A DNA stretch of 64,000 bases from Plesiomonas shigelloides (GTDB lineage: Bacteria > Pseudomonadota > Gammaproteobacteria > Enterobacterales > CAMTGL01), in contig NZ_LT575468.1 of NCBI RefSeq assembly GCF_900087055.1, positions 1,984,001 to 2,048,000 on the forward strand, given 5' to 3'. Shown one piece after another: positions 45,310 through 56,726 of the stretch. The position numbers and the translations under genes are program-made. The notes beneath the pieces were generated by a model. It did not search any database, was not told the DNA's origin, and saw only the letters and a program-made list of their open reading frames with translations. Numbering within the stretch: the stretch's first letter is position 1; every line of letters starts with the position of its first letter.

Positions 45310-45945
45310 TCAGAGCCCCTGAGCATCGAGCCACTGGTTCAGCGTCGCTTCAATCGCCGCTGTCACCACGGGCAGCGCCTGACCCGCATCAATGATGCGA
45401 GTATTCGGATCATTTTGCGCCAGTTCAAGATAGCGGACACGGGTACGCTCAAAGAACGACAAGTCTTGCTGTTCAATCCGGTCCAATTCACCGCGCTGTC
45501 GTGCGCGCTGCAAACCGAGTGCAGGTGCAATATCCAAATACAGGGTCAGGTCTGGGCGAAAATCCCCCAGCACGGTATCGCGCAAGGTTTGTAACAGCAC
45601 CGGATCAATCTGACGGCCACCGCCCTGATAGGCTTGAGAGGACAAATCATGACGATCGCCAATAACCCACGCACCACGTGCCATTGCCGGTAAAATCACG
45701 TTCTCCACCAACTGAACGCGCGCGGCATACAGCATCAACACCTCAGCTTTATCAGTCAACGGCTCGTCTGGATGGCCTTCTTTGATCAAGCTACGCAAAC
45801 GCTCCGCCAACGGCGTCCCGCCCGGCTCACGGGTAAAGACCAAATCCGCAATACCACGAGTACGTAAGGTCTGTATGACTGTGTTTTGTGCCGTGGTTTT
45901 GCCCGCGCCTTCCAGTCCTTCGATGACGATGAATTTACCGGTCAC
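45310..45945 (-). CDS. tmk: Thymidylate kinase
   Basis: This 211-aa kinase makes dTDP from dTMP. It has the P-loop GLEGAGKTT (residues 9-17), TREPGGTP and [15 protein letters not shown]. The start is GTG 45945, overlapping the mltG stop by four bases. Confidence 0.97.
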   Translation of the reverse strand: MTGKFIVIEGLEGAGKTTAQNTVIQTLRTRGIADLVFTREPGGTPLAERLRSLIKEGHPDEPLTDKAEVLMLYAARVQLVENVILPAMARGAWVIGDRHDLSSQAYQGGGRQIDPVLLQTLRDTVLGDFRPDLTLYLDIAPALGLQRARQRGELDRIEQQDLSFFERTRVRYLELAQNDPNTRIIDAGQALPVVTAAIEATLNQWLDAQGL

Positions 45946-46958
45946 TGTTTTTTCTCTCTTAATTGTTTTACGTAATTACGTACAGCCTGATTATGCGCAT
46001 TCAGGTTGGTGGAAAACTGATGGCCACCCGAGCCATCGGCCACAAAATACAGATACTGGGTAGTATCTGGATGCGCCGCCGCATTCAAAGAGGCTAATCC
46101 CGGCATGGCAATCGGCGTCGGCGGTAATCCATTAATGGTGTAGGTATTGTACGCCGTTGGCGTTTGTAAATCTTTACGGGTGATATTGCCGTTATACTGC
46201 TCCCCCATCCCGTAGATCACAGTCGGGTCAGTTTGCAAACGCATCCCCAAACGCAAGCGATTGACAAACACCGAGCTCACCCGTGTGCGTTCAGACTCAA
46301 TCGCCGTCTCTTTTTCAATGATGGAAGCCAGCGTTAACATCTCATACGGCGACTGCAGCGGCAGACCTTTTTCTCGGCCATCCCATGCTACCGTCAGCTC
46401 TTTTTCCATCCGGCGATGCGCGCGGCGCAAGATATCCAAGGCTGAGGTGCCCGCTACATAATGATAGGTATCAGGGAATAACCAGCCTTCCACCGAGCCT
46501 TGTTTGATCCCCAACTTTTGCGCAATTTCTGTGTTGGTCAGCCCTTGCAGATCATGCTCCAAATAAGGCGCTTGCTGCAAAATCGGTAACCACTCACTAA
46601 AGCGGGTTCCTTCGATAAAACGAATGCTGAACTGCGCCTCACGGCCACTGACTAACAATTGCATCAATTGACGCACCGTCATACCCGGCGTCAGACGGTA
46701 TGTGCCCGCTTTATAATGGGCTAAGGAAGGATCAACGCGTAATAGCCACGGCAGCCACTGCGCATCGGCCACTAATTTTTGCTCTTCCAGTAAGGAGGCC
46801 AGCGCGACACGCCCAGTACCGGGTTTAACAGTCAATAATTCTGCCGAATCAGGATTCAACGGCTGCTCAGCAAAACCGAGGATCCGAGAATACAACGAAT
46901 AAGCCACTGCAGCTGCCAGCGCGACAACTATCAGGCCAGCAAGGGCGATTTTCTTCAT
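45942..46958 (-). CDS. mltG: Endolytic murein transglycosylase MltG (YceG)
   Basis: This 338-aa inner-membrane enzyme cuts nascent glycan strands. It has one N-terminal membrane segment ([19 protein letters not shown]), a LysM-like region, and a catalytic domain with the active-site Glu in LASIIEKET (near 216). The conserved TDPTVIYG and [10 protein letters not shown] stretches follow. ATG 46958 sits in a TGATG junction with pabC. Confidence 0.95.
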   Translation of the reverse strand: MKKIALAGLIVVALAAAVAYSLYSRILGFAEQPLNPDSAELLTVKPGTGRVALASLLEEQKLVADAQWLPWLLRVDPSLAHYKAGTYRLTPGMTVRQLMQLLVSGREAQFSIRFIEGTRFSEWLPILQQAPYLEHDLQGLTNTEIAQKLGIKQGSVEGWLFPDTYHYVAGTSALDILRRAHRRMEKELTVAWDGREKGLPLQSPYEMLTLASIIEKETAIESERTRVSSVFVNRLRLGMRLQTDPTVIYGMGEQYNGNITRKDLQTPTAYNTYTINGLPPTPIAMPGLASLNAAAHPDTTQYLYFVADGSGGHQFSTNLNAHNQAVRNYVKQLREKKQ

Positions 46959-47767
46959 CACAAACTATCGTCCAAAAAACGTTGGAGTTGCCGACATAAC
47001 GTGAAGTCATGTAACTCACGTTGCCGGTAAATACGCACCGGAACCACCGGTAGTAGCGCATTGCATAATAAAATTTCGTCAGCCTCATCGAGGGCCGCAC
47101 GTGTGGCATCCACTTCGAGACATGTCTGACCGCAGGACGCGAGATACGCCATGATGGCCCCTCGCATGATCCCACTGACTCCCGCACGCTCAAGGCGTGG
47201 GGTAAAAACAGTATCACCACAGCGCCATAGCAGATTGGCCGCACAGCATTCCACCAGCCGCCCCTCAGTGTCAAGCACAGCGGCTTCATCCCAGCCCTGT
47301 TGGTCAATCTCGCGCCGGATCAAGACTTGCTCTAGGCGATTCAGGTGTTTGATCCCCGCCAGTAACGGCTGGCAAGACAGTGCAATACTGCTATCCCCCA
47401 GCACAATGCCGTGCGTTTGCCAGCTGGTATAATGCGCTGGCCATGCAGAGGTAAAAATAATGCGCTGCGTTTGGTGACAGCCTTGCGCGCTATAACCACG
47501 TCCTCCACTGCCACGGGTCAGTAATACTTTAAGCACGCCCTCTTGCACCAGCTCGGCTTGCTGACGGATCTCACGCAGCAACAGATCTCTTTCTGGCGGC
47601 GTCATAAACAGCCGCTCACAAGCTAGCCACAATCGCTCTACGTGCGCTTGTTCGAGCTGCAAACGACTAGCTCGCACTCGCCCAGTGGTAAAACAGCCAT
47701 CACCGTATGCCAGCCCGCGATCGGTGGCTGCAATGCTCTCGACCGGATTGCCATTGATCAATATCAC
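46958..47767 (-). CDS. pabC: Aminodeoxychorismate lyase
   Basis: This 269-aa PLP enzyme makes p-aminobenzoate for folate. It has DRGLAYGDGCFTT near residue 14, HLNRLEQVLIRR (containing Lys-type surroundings of the family) and EGRLVECCAANLLWR. GTG 47767 follows AGGAGG by about 5 bases and gives the same N-terminus as E. coli PabC (VILINGN). A longer frame upstream lacks such a site. Confidence 0.93.
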   Translation of the reverse strand: MILINGNPVESIAATDRGLAYGDGCFTTGRVRASRLQLEQAHVERLWLACERLFMTPPERDLLLREIRQQAELVQEGVLKVLLTRGSGGRGYSAQGCHQTQRIIFTSAWPAHYTSWQTHGIVLGDSSIALSCQPLLAGIKHLNRLEQVLIRREIDQQGWDEAAVLDTEGRLVECCAANLLWRCGDTVFTPRLERAGVSGIMRGAIMAYLASCGQTCLEVDATRAALDEADEILLCNALLPVVPVRIYRQRELHDFTLCRQLQRFLDDSL

Positions 47768-47850
47768 TTCTGCCTCCTGCTGCGGGTGAACGCCGATAAT
47801 GGCGCTGCCAGAGACTGTTGCTAATGCACTAAACACACAGAACCCAGCAG

Positions 47851-47887
47851 ACAAAAAAGACCTGATGCAGAAACTGCATCAGGTCTT
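47851..47887 (-). terminator. Terminator after fabF
   Basis: A perfect 14-bp stem, AAGACCTGATGCAG / CTGCATCAGGTCTT, with a three-base loop and six T on the minus strand. It separates fabF from pabC, so pabC onward needs read-through or its own start in the remaining 80 bases. Confidence 0.9.
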
Positions 47888-47949
47888 ATCATATCAGCTA
47901 TCAGCGCTACGCAATAATCGTCGACAGACGATGCCTACGTAGCCACTAA

Positions 47950-49188
47950 TCAGATTTTGCGAAACAGCAGTGAGCCGTTAGTACCACCAAAACCGAATGA
48001 GTTGCACAGGGCATATTCGAGTTTTGCCTGACGCGCTTCGTGCGGTACATAATCCAGATCACATTCGTCATCCGGATTATCCAGGTTGATGGTTGGCGCA
48101 ATGGCCTGATCACGCAAAGACAGCACAGTGAAGATCGCTTCTACCGAGCCAGCCGCCCCTAACAGGTGACCAGTCATCGATTTAGTGGAGCTCACCATTA
48201 CTTTGTGGGCGTAATCGCCAAACACGCTCTTCACAGCACGGGTTTCGGCCACGTCACCCGCAGGTGTCGAGGTACCGTGCGCGTTCACGTACTGAATGTC
48301 AGCGGCGCCAACGCCGGCATCGTTCATCGCATTCAGCATCGCCAGTGCAGCACCAGAGCCGTCCGCCGGAGGCGAAGTCATGTGGTACGCATCGCCGCTC
48401 ATGCCAAAGCCAACCAGCTCAGCATAGATTTTCGCGCCACGGGCTTTAGCATGCTCGTACTCTTCCAGCACCATCATGCCCGCGCCATCGCCCAGTACAA
48501 AACCGTCACGATCACGATCCCATGGGCGGCTCGCCTGTTGTGGTGCATCGTTACGAGTAGACAGCGCACGCGCGGCAGCAAAACCGCCCATCCCCATTGG
48601 GGTACTGGCTTTTTCAGCGCCACCGGCCAGCATGGCATCGGCATCACCGTAAGCGATCATGCGCGCAGCGTGACCGATGTTGTGTACCCCGGTAGAGCAA
48701 GCGGTAGAGATCGCAATGTTCGGACCACGCAGCCCACGCAGAATGGACAGGTGACCGGCGATCATATTGACAATGGTAGACGGCACGAAGAATGGGCTGA
48801 TTTTACGTGGGCCGCCATTGAGCAGCGCCGTGTGGTTTTCTTCAATCAGACCCAGGCCACCGATACCGGAGCCAATGGCAACACCCATGCGGTGTGCGTT
48901 GGCTTCGGTGACTGTCAGGCCGGAATCATCCAGTGCCTGCAGACCGGCAGCAATACCGTATTGAATGAAGAGATCCATTTTGCGCGCGTCTTTGCGCGAC
49001 AGATACTCTTCACAATTAAAATCTTTTACCAGCCCAGCAAAACGGGTTGCGAAAGCGGTAGTATCGAAGTGTTCGATCAGGCTGATGCCACTCTGGCCGG
49101 CGAGCAGGGCTTTCCAAGAAGCCTCAACTGTATTACCGACAGGAGATAACATGCCCATACCAGTCACAACGACTCGACGTTTAGACAC
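47950..49188 (-). CDS. fabF: Beta-ketoacyl-ACP synthase II FabF
   Basis: This 412-aa condensing enzyme elongates fatty acids. The active-site triad is Cys164 (STACSTG), His304 (NAHGTST) and His341 (TGHLLGAAG). The start is GTG ([11 protein letters not shown]), as in E. coli. It lies 79 bases after acpP. Confidence 0.97.
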   Translation of the reverse strand: MSKRRVVVTGMGMLSPVGNTVEASWKALLAGQSGISLIEHFDTTAFATRFAGLVKDFNCEEYLSRKDARKMDLFIQYGIAAGLQALDDSGLTVTEANAHRMGVAIGSGIGGLGLIEENHTALLNGGPRKISPFFVPSTIVNMIAGHLSILRGLRGPNIAISTACSTGVHNIGHAARMIAYGDADAMLAGGAEKASTPMGMGGFAAARALSTRNDAPQQASRPWDRDRDGFVLGDGAGMMVLEEYEHAKARGAKIYAELVGFGMSGDAYHMTSPPADGSGAALAMLNAMNDAGVGAADIQYVNAHGTSTPAGDVAETRAVKSVFGDYAHKVMVSSTKSMTGHLLGAAGSVEAIFTVLSLRDQAIAPTINLDNPDDECDLDYVPHEARQAKLEYALCNSFGFGGTNGSLLFRKI

Positions 49189-49267
49189 GTTTGCTACTCC
49201 AAGGGGGGAAGCTGTTACGGGGTATAGAAAAACTTAGGCGGTCGATTGACCGCCTAGGTGTGTTCGA

Positions 49268-49501
49268 TTACTGATTGTTCTGGATATAGTCGATAGCAGA
49301 CTGAACAGTAGTGATCTTTTCAGCTTCTTCGTCTGGAATTTCGGTATCGAATTCTTCTTCCAGTGCCATTACCAGCTCAACGGTGTCAAGAGAATCTGCA
49401 CCCAGGTCTTCAACGAAAGAAGCTTCTGGCTTCACTTCGTCTTCTTTAACGCCCAGTTGCTCGATGATGATTTTCTTAACGCGTTCTTCGATAGTGCTCA
49501 T
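49268..49501 (-). CDS. acpP: Acyl carrier protein
   Basis: This 77-aa acidic protein carries phosphopantetheine on Ser37 ([19 protein letters not shown]). ATG 49501 follows AGGA; an upstream extension in the same frame is not like ACP. It lies between fabG and fabF as in E. coli, with about 160 bases to fabG that may hold a separate promoter. Confidence 0.98.
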   Translation of the reverse strand: MSTIEERVKKIIIEQLGVKEDEVKPEASFVEDLGADSLDTVELVMALEEEFDTEIPDEEAEKITTVQSAIDYIQNNQ

Positions 49502-49659
49502 ACTCTTAATTTTCCTATCAAACTCGCTCAATAGCGCGATGGTTTCCGTAGTGTATTCAATGACGCGAAAGTTGCAACCAATACCACGCTGGTCAAACCA
49601 CGATTTTACGAAATTTGACCGTAAATTCACGGTATTAAGTCAAAACATTTGCAAATTTA

Positions 49660-50394
49660 TTACACCATATACATGCCACCGTTGACATGAATTGTTTCAC
49701 CGGTGATGTAAGCCGCACCGTCAGAGGCCAAAAATGCCACAACAGATGCAATCTCTTTTGCCTCACCCAGACGCCCTGCTGGCACCTGAGTCAGAATACC
49801 TGCCCGCTGATCTTCATTCAGCGCACGGGTCATGTCTGTTTCAATAAAGCCCGGAGCTACCGCGTTCACGGTAATGCCACGAGAGGCCACTTCACGGGCC
49901 AAGGACTTGGTAAAACCAACCAGACCGGCTTTCGCGGCGGCATAGTTAGTTTGTCCTGCGTTACCCATTGTACCAACAACTGAGCCGATACTGATAATAC
50001 GACCGTGGCGTTTTTTCATCATGGCACGCAAAACGGCTTTCGACAAACGGAACACGGATGTCAGGTTAGTATCCATGATATCCTGCCATTCGTCATCTTT
50101 CATGCGCATCAGCAGATTATCACGGGTAATACCGGCATTATTCACCAGAATATCCACTTCGCCAAACTCTGCGCGAATGGTATCCAGGGTTGCTTCAATA
50201 GATGCAGGATCGGTCACATTCAGCGCCAAACCTTTGCCCTTATCACCCAAGTAGCTGCTGATCGCTTCTGCACCGCTTTCGCTGGTTGCAGTACCGATCA
50301 CACATACGCCCTGAGCAACCAGTGCTTCGGCAATCGCACGACCAATACCACGGCTGGCACCGGTCACTAAGGCAATTTTCCCGTTAAGGCTCAT
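49660..50394 (-). CDS. fabG: 3-oxoacyl-ACP reductase FabG
   Basis: This 244-aa NADPH-dependent short-chain reductase has the cofactor motif TGASRGIG (residues 11-18), NNAG at 85, and the catalytic Ser138, Tyr151 and Lys155 (TNYAAAKAG). It ends in VNGGMYMV like E. coli FabG. Confidence 0.97.
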   Translation of the reverse strand: MSLNGKIALVTGASRGIGRAIAEALVAQGVCVIGTATSESGAEAISSYLGDKGKGLALNVTDPASIEATLDTIRAEFGEVDILVNNAGITRDNLLMRMKDDEWQDIMDTNLTSVFRLSKAVLRAMMKKRHGRIISIGSVVGTMGNAGQTNYAAAKAGLVGFTKSLAREVASRGITVNAVAPGFIETDMTRALNEDQRAGILTQVPAGRLGEAKEIASVVAFLASDGAAYITGETIHVNGGMYMV

Positions 50395-50472
50395 CGTATT
50401 CCTCTTACTCGTTTATCGCTCGCGCGTTTATCGCCCGATGCTTATTGTGATTCTTTGCTGATAAGTCGCTGA

Positions 50473-51402
50473 TTATTCGCCTAACGCTGCAGTCAGTGAC
50501 GCCACATCATTAACGGCAGCAGCGGTCATGCTGTCAACGATACGCTTAGTCAGGCCGGTCAGAACTTTACCTGGGCCCATCTCCAGCAGGTGAGCAACAC
50601 CTTGCGCTGACATGCTCTCTACAGTTTCCGTCCAGCGAACTGGGCTATACAGCTGGCGTACCAGTGCGCTGCGGATAGCGTCAGCATCAGATTCAGCCGC
50701 CACATCCACATTGTTGATAACAGGGATGCGTGGCGCATTGAAGGTGATCTCTTGCAGTGCCACCGCCAATTTATCGGCTGCTGGCTTCATCAGCGCACAG
50801 TGAGATGGCACGCTAACTGGCAATGGCAGCGCGCGCTTCGCGCCAGCAGCTTTACAAGCCGCGCCCGCACGTTCAACGGCTTCTTTGTTACCGGCAATCA
50901 CCACCTGACCGGGTGAGTTGAAGTTAACCGGCGCCACCACCTGCCCTTCAGCAGACTCAGCACACGCTTTGGCGATAGAATCATTATCCAGACCAATAAT
51001 GGCCGCCATCGCACCGGTGCCTTCCGGTACGGCTTCTTGCATCAACTTGCCGCGCAGTTCAACCAAACGCACCGCGTCTTTAAAATCCATCACACCGGCA
51101 CACACCAGTGCAGAGTATTCACCCAGGCTATGGCCAGCCATCACGACCGGCATCGCGCCGTTTTTCTCTTGCCATACGCGCCAGATAGCAACAGAAGCTG
51201 TCAGCAGCGCTGGCTGGGTTTGCCAGGTTTTATTCAGCTCTTCGGCTGGACCTTGCTGCACCAACGCCCACAGGTCATAACCCAATACGGCAGACGCTTC
51301 AGCAAAAGTCTGCTCAACAATCGGGAACTGCTGTGCCAAATCAGCCAGCATACCGACAGACTGAGAGCCTTGACCTGGGAATACCATCGCAAATGTTGTC
51401 AT
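50473..51402 (-). CDS. fabD: Malonyl-CoA-ACP transacylase FabD
   Basis: This 309-aa protein has E. coli FabD length. The nucleophile Ser92 is in AGHSLGEYSALV, and VPSHCALM holds the catalytic His. It begins MTTFAMVFPGQGSQ. ATG 51402 has AGGA 7 bases upstream; the ATG two codons before it is too close to the site. Confidence 0.97.
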   Translation of the reverse strand: MTTFAMVFPGQGSQSVGMLADLAQQFPIVEQTFAEASAVLGYDLWALVQQGPAEELNKTWQTQPALLTASVAIWRVWQEKNGAMPVVMAGHSLGEYSALVCAGVMDFKDAVRLVELRGKLMQEAVPEGTGAMAAIIGLDNDSIAKACAESAEGQVVAPVNFNSPGQVVIAGNKEAVERAGAACKAAGAKRALPLPVSVPSHCALMKPAADKLAVALQEITFNAPRIPVINNVDVAAESDADAIRSALVRQLYSPVRWTETVESMSAQGVAHLLEMGPGKVLTGLTKRIVDSMTAAAVNDVASLTAALGE

Positions 51403-51621
51403 GTTCATTTCCTGTTGTTCTGGAGTACCTGCGGCTAACTGCCGCGATACTGAAGCTCTTGTTCAAGCACACGCCGGTAAACCCACTTCGTTGGCTCGAA
51501 CAAGATCTCAAATCGTTGCACCGAAAAGAGCCGGAGGCTCAGTGTTGCGCTAGCGAGAAACGATTCAGGGCTAATCGCCGCAAAACGGCGATAAAGCGCT
51601 TATTAAAACAGCGATTAAAAC

Positions 51622-52581
51622 CTAGAAGCGCACCAGCGCCGAGCCCCACGTGAAACCGCCGCCAAACGCTTCCAGCAGAATCAATTGTCCGCGCTGAATT
51701 CGGCCATCACGTACCGCTTCATCTAATGCAGTGGGCACAGAAGCAGAAGAGGTATTACCCTGTTTATCTAGCGTAATAACCACTTTATCCAGCCCCATGC
51801 CTAACTTGCGCGCAGTCGCATTGATGATGCGCAGGTTCGCTTGGTGTGGTACCAGCCAATCTAACTGCTCTTTTGGCACGTTGTTGGCTTGCAAAGTCTC
51901 TTCGACCAGATTAGCCAGCTCAGTCACCGCCACTTTAAAGACATCGTTGCCTTTCATGGTCAGGTAGCAGCTATCGCTCAGCTCAGGTTGTCCGCGCTCA
52001 CCGTATGGCAAAGACAGCAACTCACCGTAGCGGCCATCGGCATGCAGATGGGTAGACAAAATGCCCGCCTCTTCTGATGCGCCCACGACCACCGCACCGG
52101 CCGCGTCACCAAACAGGATCACCGTTCCGCGATCCTGTGGATCCAGCGTGCGCGATAACAGATCCGAGCCGATCACTAATGCATTTTTTACCGCGCCAGT
52201 ACGGACAAACTGATCCGCTACGCTCAGTGCGTAGGTAAACCCTGCGCACGCAGCAGCCAAGTCAAATGCGGCCGCATCTTTAATACCCAGTATCGCTTGT
52301 ACCTGACACGCTGCGCTTGGAAACGCATGCGTGGCAGACGCCGTTGCGACAATGATCAGACCGATATCATCTTTATCGATTCCGGCCATTTCGAGCGCAT
52401 TACGTGCTGCTTCAGCCGCCATTGTGGATACGGTTTCGTCAGCAGCCGCAATACGGCGCTCACGAATGCCTGTACGGCTAACAATCCACTCATCGGTCGT
52501 TTCTACCATCTGCTCTAGATCAGCATTCGTGCGGATTTGGGCAGGCAGATAACTCCCCGTTCCTAGAATTCTTGTATACAT
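51622..52581 (-). CDS. fabH: Beta-ketoacyl-ACP synthase III FabH
   Basis: This 319-aa enzyme starts fatty-acid synthesis from acetyl-CoA and malonyl-ACP. It has Cys112 (AAACAGF), the His in [10 protein letters not shown], and the Asn in the GNTSSASVP region. It begins [13 protein letters not shown]. About 220 bases without a gene separate it from fabD. Confidence 0.97.
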   Translation of the reverse strand: MYTRILGTGSYLPAQIRTNADLEQMVETTDEWIVSRTGIRERRIAAADETVSTMAAEAARNALEMAGIDKDDIGLIIVATASATHAFPSAACQVQAILGIKDAAAFDLAAACAGFTYALSVADQFVRTGAVKNALVIGSDLLSRTLDPQDRGTVILFGDAAGAVVVGASEEAGILSTHLHADGRYGELLSLPYGERGQPELSDSCYLTMKGNDVFKVAVTELANLVEETLQANNVPKEQLDWLVPHQANLRIINATARKLGMGLDKVVITLDKQGNTSSASVPTALDEAVRDGRIQRGQLILLEAFGGGFTWGSALVRF

Positions 52582-52587
52582 GAACGA

Positions 52588-53613
52588 TTAGTCACTCTTG
52601 AGTAATACTGCATCAAGCCGGGCAGCAATCCGCGCCGGTACAGACCGGTTCACTTCCTGCGCTGCCTGCTCAATGGCACAAACCAGTGCCTGTTGATTGG
52701 CCCCACCGTGGCTTTTCACGACAATACCGCGTAATCCTAACAGACTTGCGCCGTTATACTGGTCGGGGTTCAACTCCCCCATGCGTGAAAAGGCCTTTTT
52801 TAACAACCATCGCCCTAAAAAGCGCAGCAATCCGTTAGTTTGGGTTTTGCTACGCAGCTGGGATAAAAATAATCGGGCTACGCCTTCCATGGTTTTGAGC
52901 GTCACATTTCCCACAAAGCCATCGCACACAATCACGTCAGCTTTGCCGGTCAGAATATCATTGCCTTCGATATAGCCTTGATAGTTCAGCGCCGAGCACT
53001 GTTTTAAACGCTCGGCTGCCGCTCTGATTGTATCATTTCCTTTGACTTCCTCTTCACCGATATTCAGCAGCGCCACGCGCGGTGCTGGCATCGCGTATAA
53101 TTCCTCAGCCAGTACGGCTCCCATAACGGCGAACTGGAACAGCATACTGGCTGAAGAGTCTACATTCGCACCTAAATCCAGTAACAAGGTTTTTCCGCGC
53201 AAGGTATTAGGCAACGCCGCAACCAGCGCCGGACGTTCGATACCCGGTAACGGTTTGAGGATCATTTTCGCCAGGCCCATCAACGCGCCGGTATTCCCAG
53301 CACTGACACACGCTTGCGCCTCCCCCTCTTTCACCGCCTCCAGCGCAATACGCATAGAGGTATCACGACTATGACGAATAGCCTGCGATGGACGCATTTC
53401 ATTAGGGATAACTTGGGCAGTGTGAATAATTTTGGTACGAAGACGTACGGAGTCTGACGCGGATTTAAGATACGAGAGAATGATTTGCTGATCGCCGATC
53501 AACAGCAAATGCAAAAAAGGATTGGATGTCAGAGCCTGCAAAGCAGCAGGAAGGGTGACACGGGGACCGAAGTCCCCGCCCATGACATCTAACGCTATGG
53601 TTAGACGAGTCAA
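52588..53613 (-). CDS. plsX: Phosphate acyltransferase PlsX
   Basis: This 341-aa enzyme makes acyl-phosphate from acyl-ACP for phospholipid synthesis. It has [11 protein letters not shown] at the start, [26 protein letters not shown] and [15 protein letters not shown] 53613 (TRLTIALD) has AGGTG 6 bases upstream and gives the family N-terminus. It overlaps nothing and lies 16 bases after rpmF. Confidence 0.95.
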   Translation of the reverse strand: MTRLTIALDVMGGDFGPRVTLPAALQALTSNPFLHLLLIGDQQIILSYLKSASDSVRLRTKIIHTAQVIPNEMRPSQAIRHSRDTSMRIALEAVKEGEAQACVSAGNTGALMGLAKMILKPLPGIERPALVAALPNTLRGKTLLLDLGANVDSSASMLFQFAVMGAVLAEELYAMPAPRVALLNIGEEEVKGNDTIRAAAERLKQCSALNYQGYIEGNDILTGKADVIVCDGFVGNVTLKTMEGVARLFLSQLRSKTQTNGLLRFLGRWLLKKAFSRMGELNPDQYNGASLLGLRGIVVKSHGGANQQALVCAIEQAAQEVNRSVPARIAARLDAVLLKSD

Positions 53614-53629
53614 AGTAGCACCTAAATAA

Positions 53630-53797
53630 TTAGGCAACTACCTTGCGGCCACGGTAGAAACCGTCGGCAGTAACATGGTGACGCAGGTGAGTTTCACCGG
53701 AAACTTTGTCTACGGACACAGCTGCAGTAGTCAGTGCATCATGAGCACGACGAGTACCACGCTTTGCACGAGATTTTTTGTTCTGTTGTACGGCCAT
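53630..53797 (-). CDS. rpmF: Ribosomal protein bL32
   Basis: This 55-aa basic protein begins [20 protein letters not shown] and ends [16 protein letters not shown], typical of the Cys-free bL32. An AAGG site precedes ATG 53797. Order yceD-rpmF-plsX is conserved in E. coli. Confidence 0.98.
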   Translation of the reverse strand: MAVQQNKKSRAKRGTRRAHDALTTAAVSVDKVSGETHLRHHVTADGFYRGRKVVA

Positions 53798-53816
53798 TGA
53801 CCTTACTCCTCGAGAA

Positions 53817-54338
53817 TTACTTTCGCTTTAAACTAGCTAGTACGGCGAATGGATTTGGTTTATCGGCCTCAGGAGGTAATTCGCCAAAAACCATCTCCGC
53901 TGTGGACACTTCACAGTGTTCGGGTTCATGCACCGGAACCTGTGGCAGAGCGAGGATGAATTCGTCTTCGACCAGACCCAGAAGGTCAATCTCGCCAAAC
54001 TCATTGAACTCGACCGGCTCATAGATTTCCGGCAATGCTTCAACCTGTGCATCATTGGCAACTGGGCTGTAGCAAAACGTTACGTGTACAGTATCTTCGT
54101 AAGTCTTATTGCAGCGCTGACAGATCAAACGGACAGTTACCTCTGCCTGACCCTTAATCACCGTCAACTTCTGCTCATCTATCTCAAAAGACAGAGTGAC
54201 TTGCGCGTCACTGAGCACGCCATCCGTTGCTTCGGCAACCCGTGTCAAAACGCTCTGAGGGTAGACACCTTCATAATCGAGACGTTTTAGCGCGGTTTTT
54301 ACCGGATCAACCGATAGGGGTAATTTAACCTTTTGCAT
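53817..54338 (-). CDS. yceD: YceD, DUF177 protein linked to rRNA/bL32
   Basis: This 173-aa protein has the E. coli YceD length. It has [10 protein letters not shown] (near 78) and ends [20 protein letters not shown]. Members are needed for 23S rRNA maturation in some bacteria and plants. ATG 54338 matches the E. coli start. An 18-bp duplication just upstream adds a second in-frame ATG (54356) with its own ribosome site. Confidence 0.95.
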   Translation of the reverse strand: MQKVKLPLSVDPVKTALKRLDYEGVYPQSVLTRVAEATDGVLSDAQVTLSFEIDEQKLTVIKGQAEVTVRLICQRCNKTYEDTVHVTFCYSPVANDAQVEALPEIYEPVEFNEFGEIDLLGLVEDEFILALPQVPVHEPEHCEVSTAEMVFGELPPEADKPNPFAVLASLKRK

Positions 54339-54360
54339 AGGATTTACCTTTTGCATAGGG
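54329..54360. repeat. 18-bp tandem duplication at the yceD start
   Basis: CCTTTTGCATAGG (plus strand) occurs at 54329 and again at 54347, 18 bp apart. It duplicates start codon plus AAAAGGT ribosome site in frame, so two initiation sites exist. Confidence 0.8.
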
Positions 54361-54493
54361 CGCGCATATTAACTTTGTAATGCCTTGGAGTCAAAGAAAA
54401 AGGGAGGTTTTACGCCCCTTTCTCATTCACTCGCGATAAATTGCGCACAAGTCTAGAATAGGCCAACCACTTTATCCACTGACAGAGTGTAAA

Positions 54494-55081
54494 ATGCAGC
54501 CAAAATTAATCCTTGCATCAACCTCTCCTTTCCGCAAGCAACTGCTGGAAAAACTAGGCATTCCGTTTCAATGCGCCAACCCTGACATTGATGAAACGGC
54601 CCGGCCTGATGAAAGCGCCGAGCAATTGGTTGTTCGTTTGGCACAGGAAAAAGCCCGCGCCGTTGCCACCTTGTATCCTGAGCATCTGATTATCGGCTCT
54701 GATCAGGTGTGTGTACTCAATGGCCACATCACCGGTAAACCGCTAACCGTGGAGCGCGCAGAAGAGCAACTGAGCCTTGCCAGTGGCCAATGCATCACCT
54801 TTTATACCGGCTTATGCCTGTATGACAGCCGTAACGGCCAATACCAGAGCTACTGCGAGCCCTTTCACGTACACTTTCGCTCACTGTCTGCCGCTGAAAT
54901 TCACGCCTATGTAGCCAAAGAGCAGCCGTTATGGTGTGCAGGTAGCTTCAAGTGCGAAGGATTAGGCATTACCTTATTTGAACGCTTGGAAGGTGACGAT
55001 CCCAATGCGCTCATTGGCCTGCCCTTAATCCGGCTAAATCAGATGCTGATCCAGCAAGGTTGTAATCCACTGCTAATCTAA
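54494..55081 (+). CDS. yceF: Maf-family nucleotide pyrophosphatase YceF
   Basis: This 195-aa protein of the Maf family hydrolyses non-canonical nucleotides; the E. coli YceF branch prefers m7GTP. It has [19 protein letters not shown] at the start, [22 protein letters not shown] and [13 protein letters not shown]. It is divergent from yceD. Confidence 0.95.
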   Translation: MQPKLILASTSPFRKQLLEKLGIPFQCANPDIDETARPDESAEQLVVRLAQEKARAVATLYPEHLIIGSDQVCVLNGHITGKPLTVERAEEQLSLASGQCITFYTGLCLYDSRNGQYQSYCEPFHVHFRSLSAAEIHAYVAKEQPLWCAGSFKCEGLGITLFERLEGDDPNALIGLPLIRLNQMLIQQGCNPLLI

Positions 55082-55170
55082 TCGCAGCCCTGACCACAGC
55101 CAAATACCGCATCAGCTGACCGACACCATTCTATCAGTGGATTTATTGTCGCAAAATATTGCTATAAACA

Positions 55171-55196
55171 GAATAAGCGCCTCTCGGCGCTTATTC
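55171..55196. terminator. Hairpin between yceF and rluC
   Basis: A perfect 11-bp stem, GAATAAGCGCC / GGCGCTTATTC, with a four-base loop between convergent genes; it can serve both. Confidence 0.75.
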
Positions 55197-55274
55197 ATTC
55201 GAGCTTATCGTCTATTTTAGCAACACGTGTAGTCACACGCACGTTGAGCAACAGACTCGTTTAACCGTGCCCAA

Positions 55275-56237
55275 TCAATATGAGCCGCGCTGATTGCGCA
55301 AATATTGCACAGTGCGTTTAAGTATGCCGTCTAGCGGCGCTTCAATCAGCATCTCTTGCCCAGTTTGCGGATGACGAAAACGGATTGCCGCCGCATGCAA
55401 GAACAGACGGTTTAGCCCACTCGCTGCAACCTGTGCATCAAAGTCACGATCGCCATACTTATCATCGAACGCAATCGGATGACCGGCATGCAAGGTGTGT
55501 ACGCGGATCTGGTGAGTACGGCCAGTCACAGGGCTTGCTTTTACCAAGGTTGCCTGCTCAAAACGCTCCACAACCTCAAAGCGTGTTTCTGACGGTTTGC
55601 CTTCCGCGCTCACCCGTACAATACGCTCACCACTTTGCAGCACGTTTTTCATCAGCGGCGCTTGTACCACTTTACAGTGCTTCTGCCACTGACCACGCAC
55701 TAAGGCCAAATAGTCTTTCTGCACGGTTTTAACACGCAGCTGCTCATGCAGATCGCGCAATACCGAACGTTTTTTGGCCACTAACAAGATACCGGATGTG
55801 TCTCGGTCCAAACGATGTACCAGCTCCAAAAAGCGCGCTTCTGGGCGCAGAGCACGTAAACCTTCAATCACACCAAAACTCAGCCCACTACCACCATGCA
55901 CGGCAGTGCCTGACGGTTTATTGAGCACAATCAGACCGTCATCTTCATATAAGATGCAATCGGCTAACGCAGCAACACGTGTCAACTTGGCAGATACCGG
56001 CGCTTCTTCTTTTTCTGAAACCCGAATCGGCGGCACGCGCACTTCATCTCCGGCTTGTAATTTGTACTCCGGCTTGATGCGTTTTTTGTTTACCCGCACT
56101 TCCCCCTTACGCAGGATGCGGTACAGCAAACTTTTCGGAACGCCCTTCAAACGAGTGCGCAGATAATTATCAATTCGCTGACCCGCTTCATCATCGGCAA
56201 CGGTCAGTATTTGTACTTTTGTATTAATTTCTTTCAT
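55275..56237 (-). CDS. rluC: 23S rRNA pseudouridine synthase RluC
   Basis: This 320-aa enzyme has an N-terminal S4 RNA-binding domain (residues about 18-75) and a RluA-type catalytic domain with Asp144 in [16 protein letters not shown]. coli RluC modifies 23S positions 955, 2504 and 2580. It is divergent from rne, as in E. coli. Confidence 0.95.
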   Translation of the reverse strand: MKEINTKVQILTVADDEAGQRIDNYLRTRLKGVPKSLLYRILRKGEVRVNKKRIKPEYKLQAGDEVRVPPIRVSEKEEAPVSAKLTRVAALADCILYEDDGLIVLNKPSGTAVHGGSGLSFGVIEGLRALRPEARFLELVHRLDRDTSGILLVAKKRSVLRDLHEQLRVKTVQKDYLALVRGQWQKHCKVVQAPLMKNVLQSGERIVRVSAEGKPSETRFEVVERFEQATLVKASPVTGRTHQIRVHTLHAGHPIAFDDKYGDRDFDAQVAASGLNRLFLHAAAIRFRHPQTGQEMLIEAPLDGILKRTVQYLRNQRGSY

Positions 56238-56726
56238 ATGAATGATTTTAGCATGAGGCCGATCTCAATTTCTGTAAAAAAGTAACCTTGCCTAACATAC
56301 TTTATGAATGGGATAATGTCGTGATTTTCCACGATTGTATTTGTCGTTGCACGCAACCGATGGAATTTTAAAGTTTGCTTGCCTGCGATAACGCTGCAAT
56401 GGCGTAAGACGTTAAGCATAACAAGCACTTAGTGAGTCACGGGTAGCAGCACTGCCGACTGTAGTAACCATTATACAGTCATACCTTGAAGAATGTGCAC
56501 CCATCCCTGTGTCGTCGCTGAATCCTTGTCGTATGTAAAATGACCATACACGGACTCATCAGCGAAGGAGACGCAGGCTAAATTGCGCACCGCATTATCA
56601 ATGCGCCCCATGCGTGTGACAGCCGGGAGGCTGACGTCCATGCTGTAGACTCGGGGTCGATAATGTTCGGCAGACTGGATTCGCCCGCTGGCTCTGATGC
56701 CAACGAAAGAATAATGAGTAAACTGC
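56238..56726 (+). promoter_or_regulatory. Long rne 5' leader with probable autoregulatory hairpins
   Basis: About 490 bases separate rluC and rne. In E. coli the 361-nt rne leader folds into hairpins that RNase E recognises to control its own message (Rfam rne5). Here the segment 56470-56700 is rich in possible stems, such as GGGAGGCTGACGTCC and nearby GC-rich runs. Promoter and start site were not fixed. No gene is seen. Confidence 0.55.

Noticed and set aside
48166-49149. 327-codon plus-strand frame inside fabF
   Set aside because: Shadow of a well-conserved enzyme gene with all catalytic residues.
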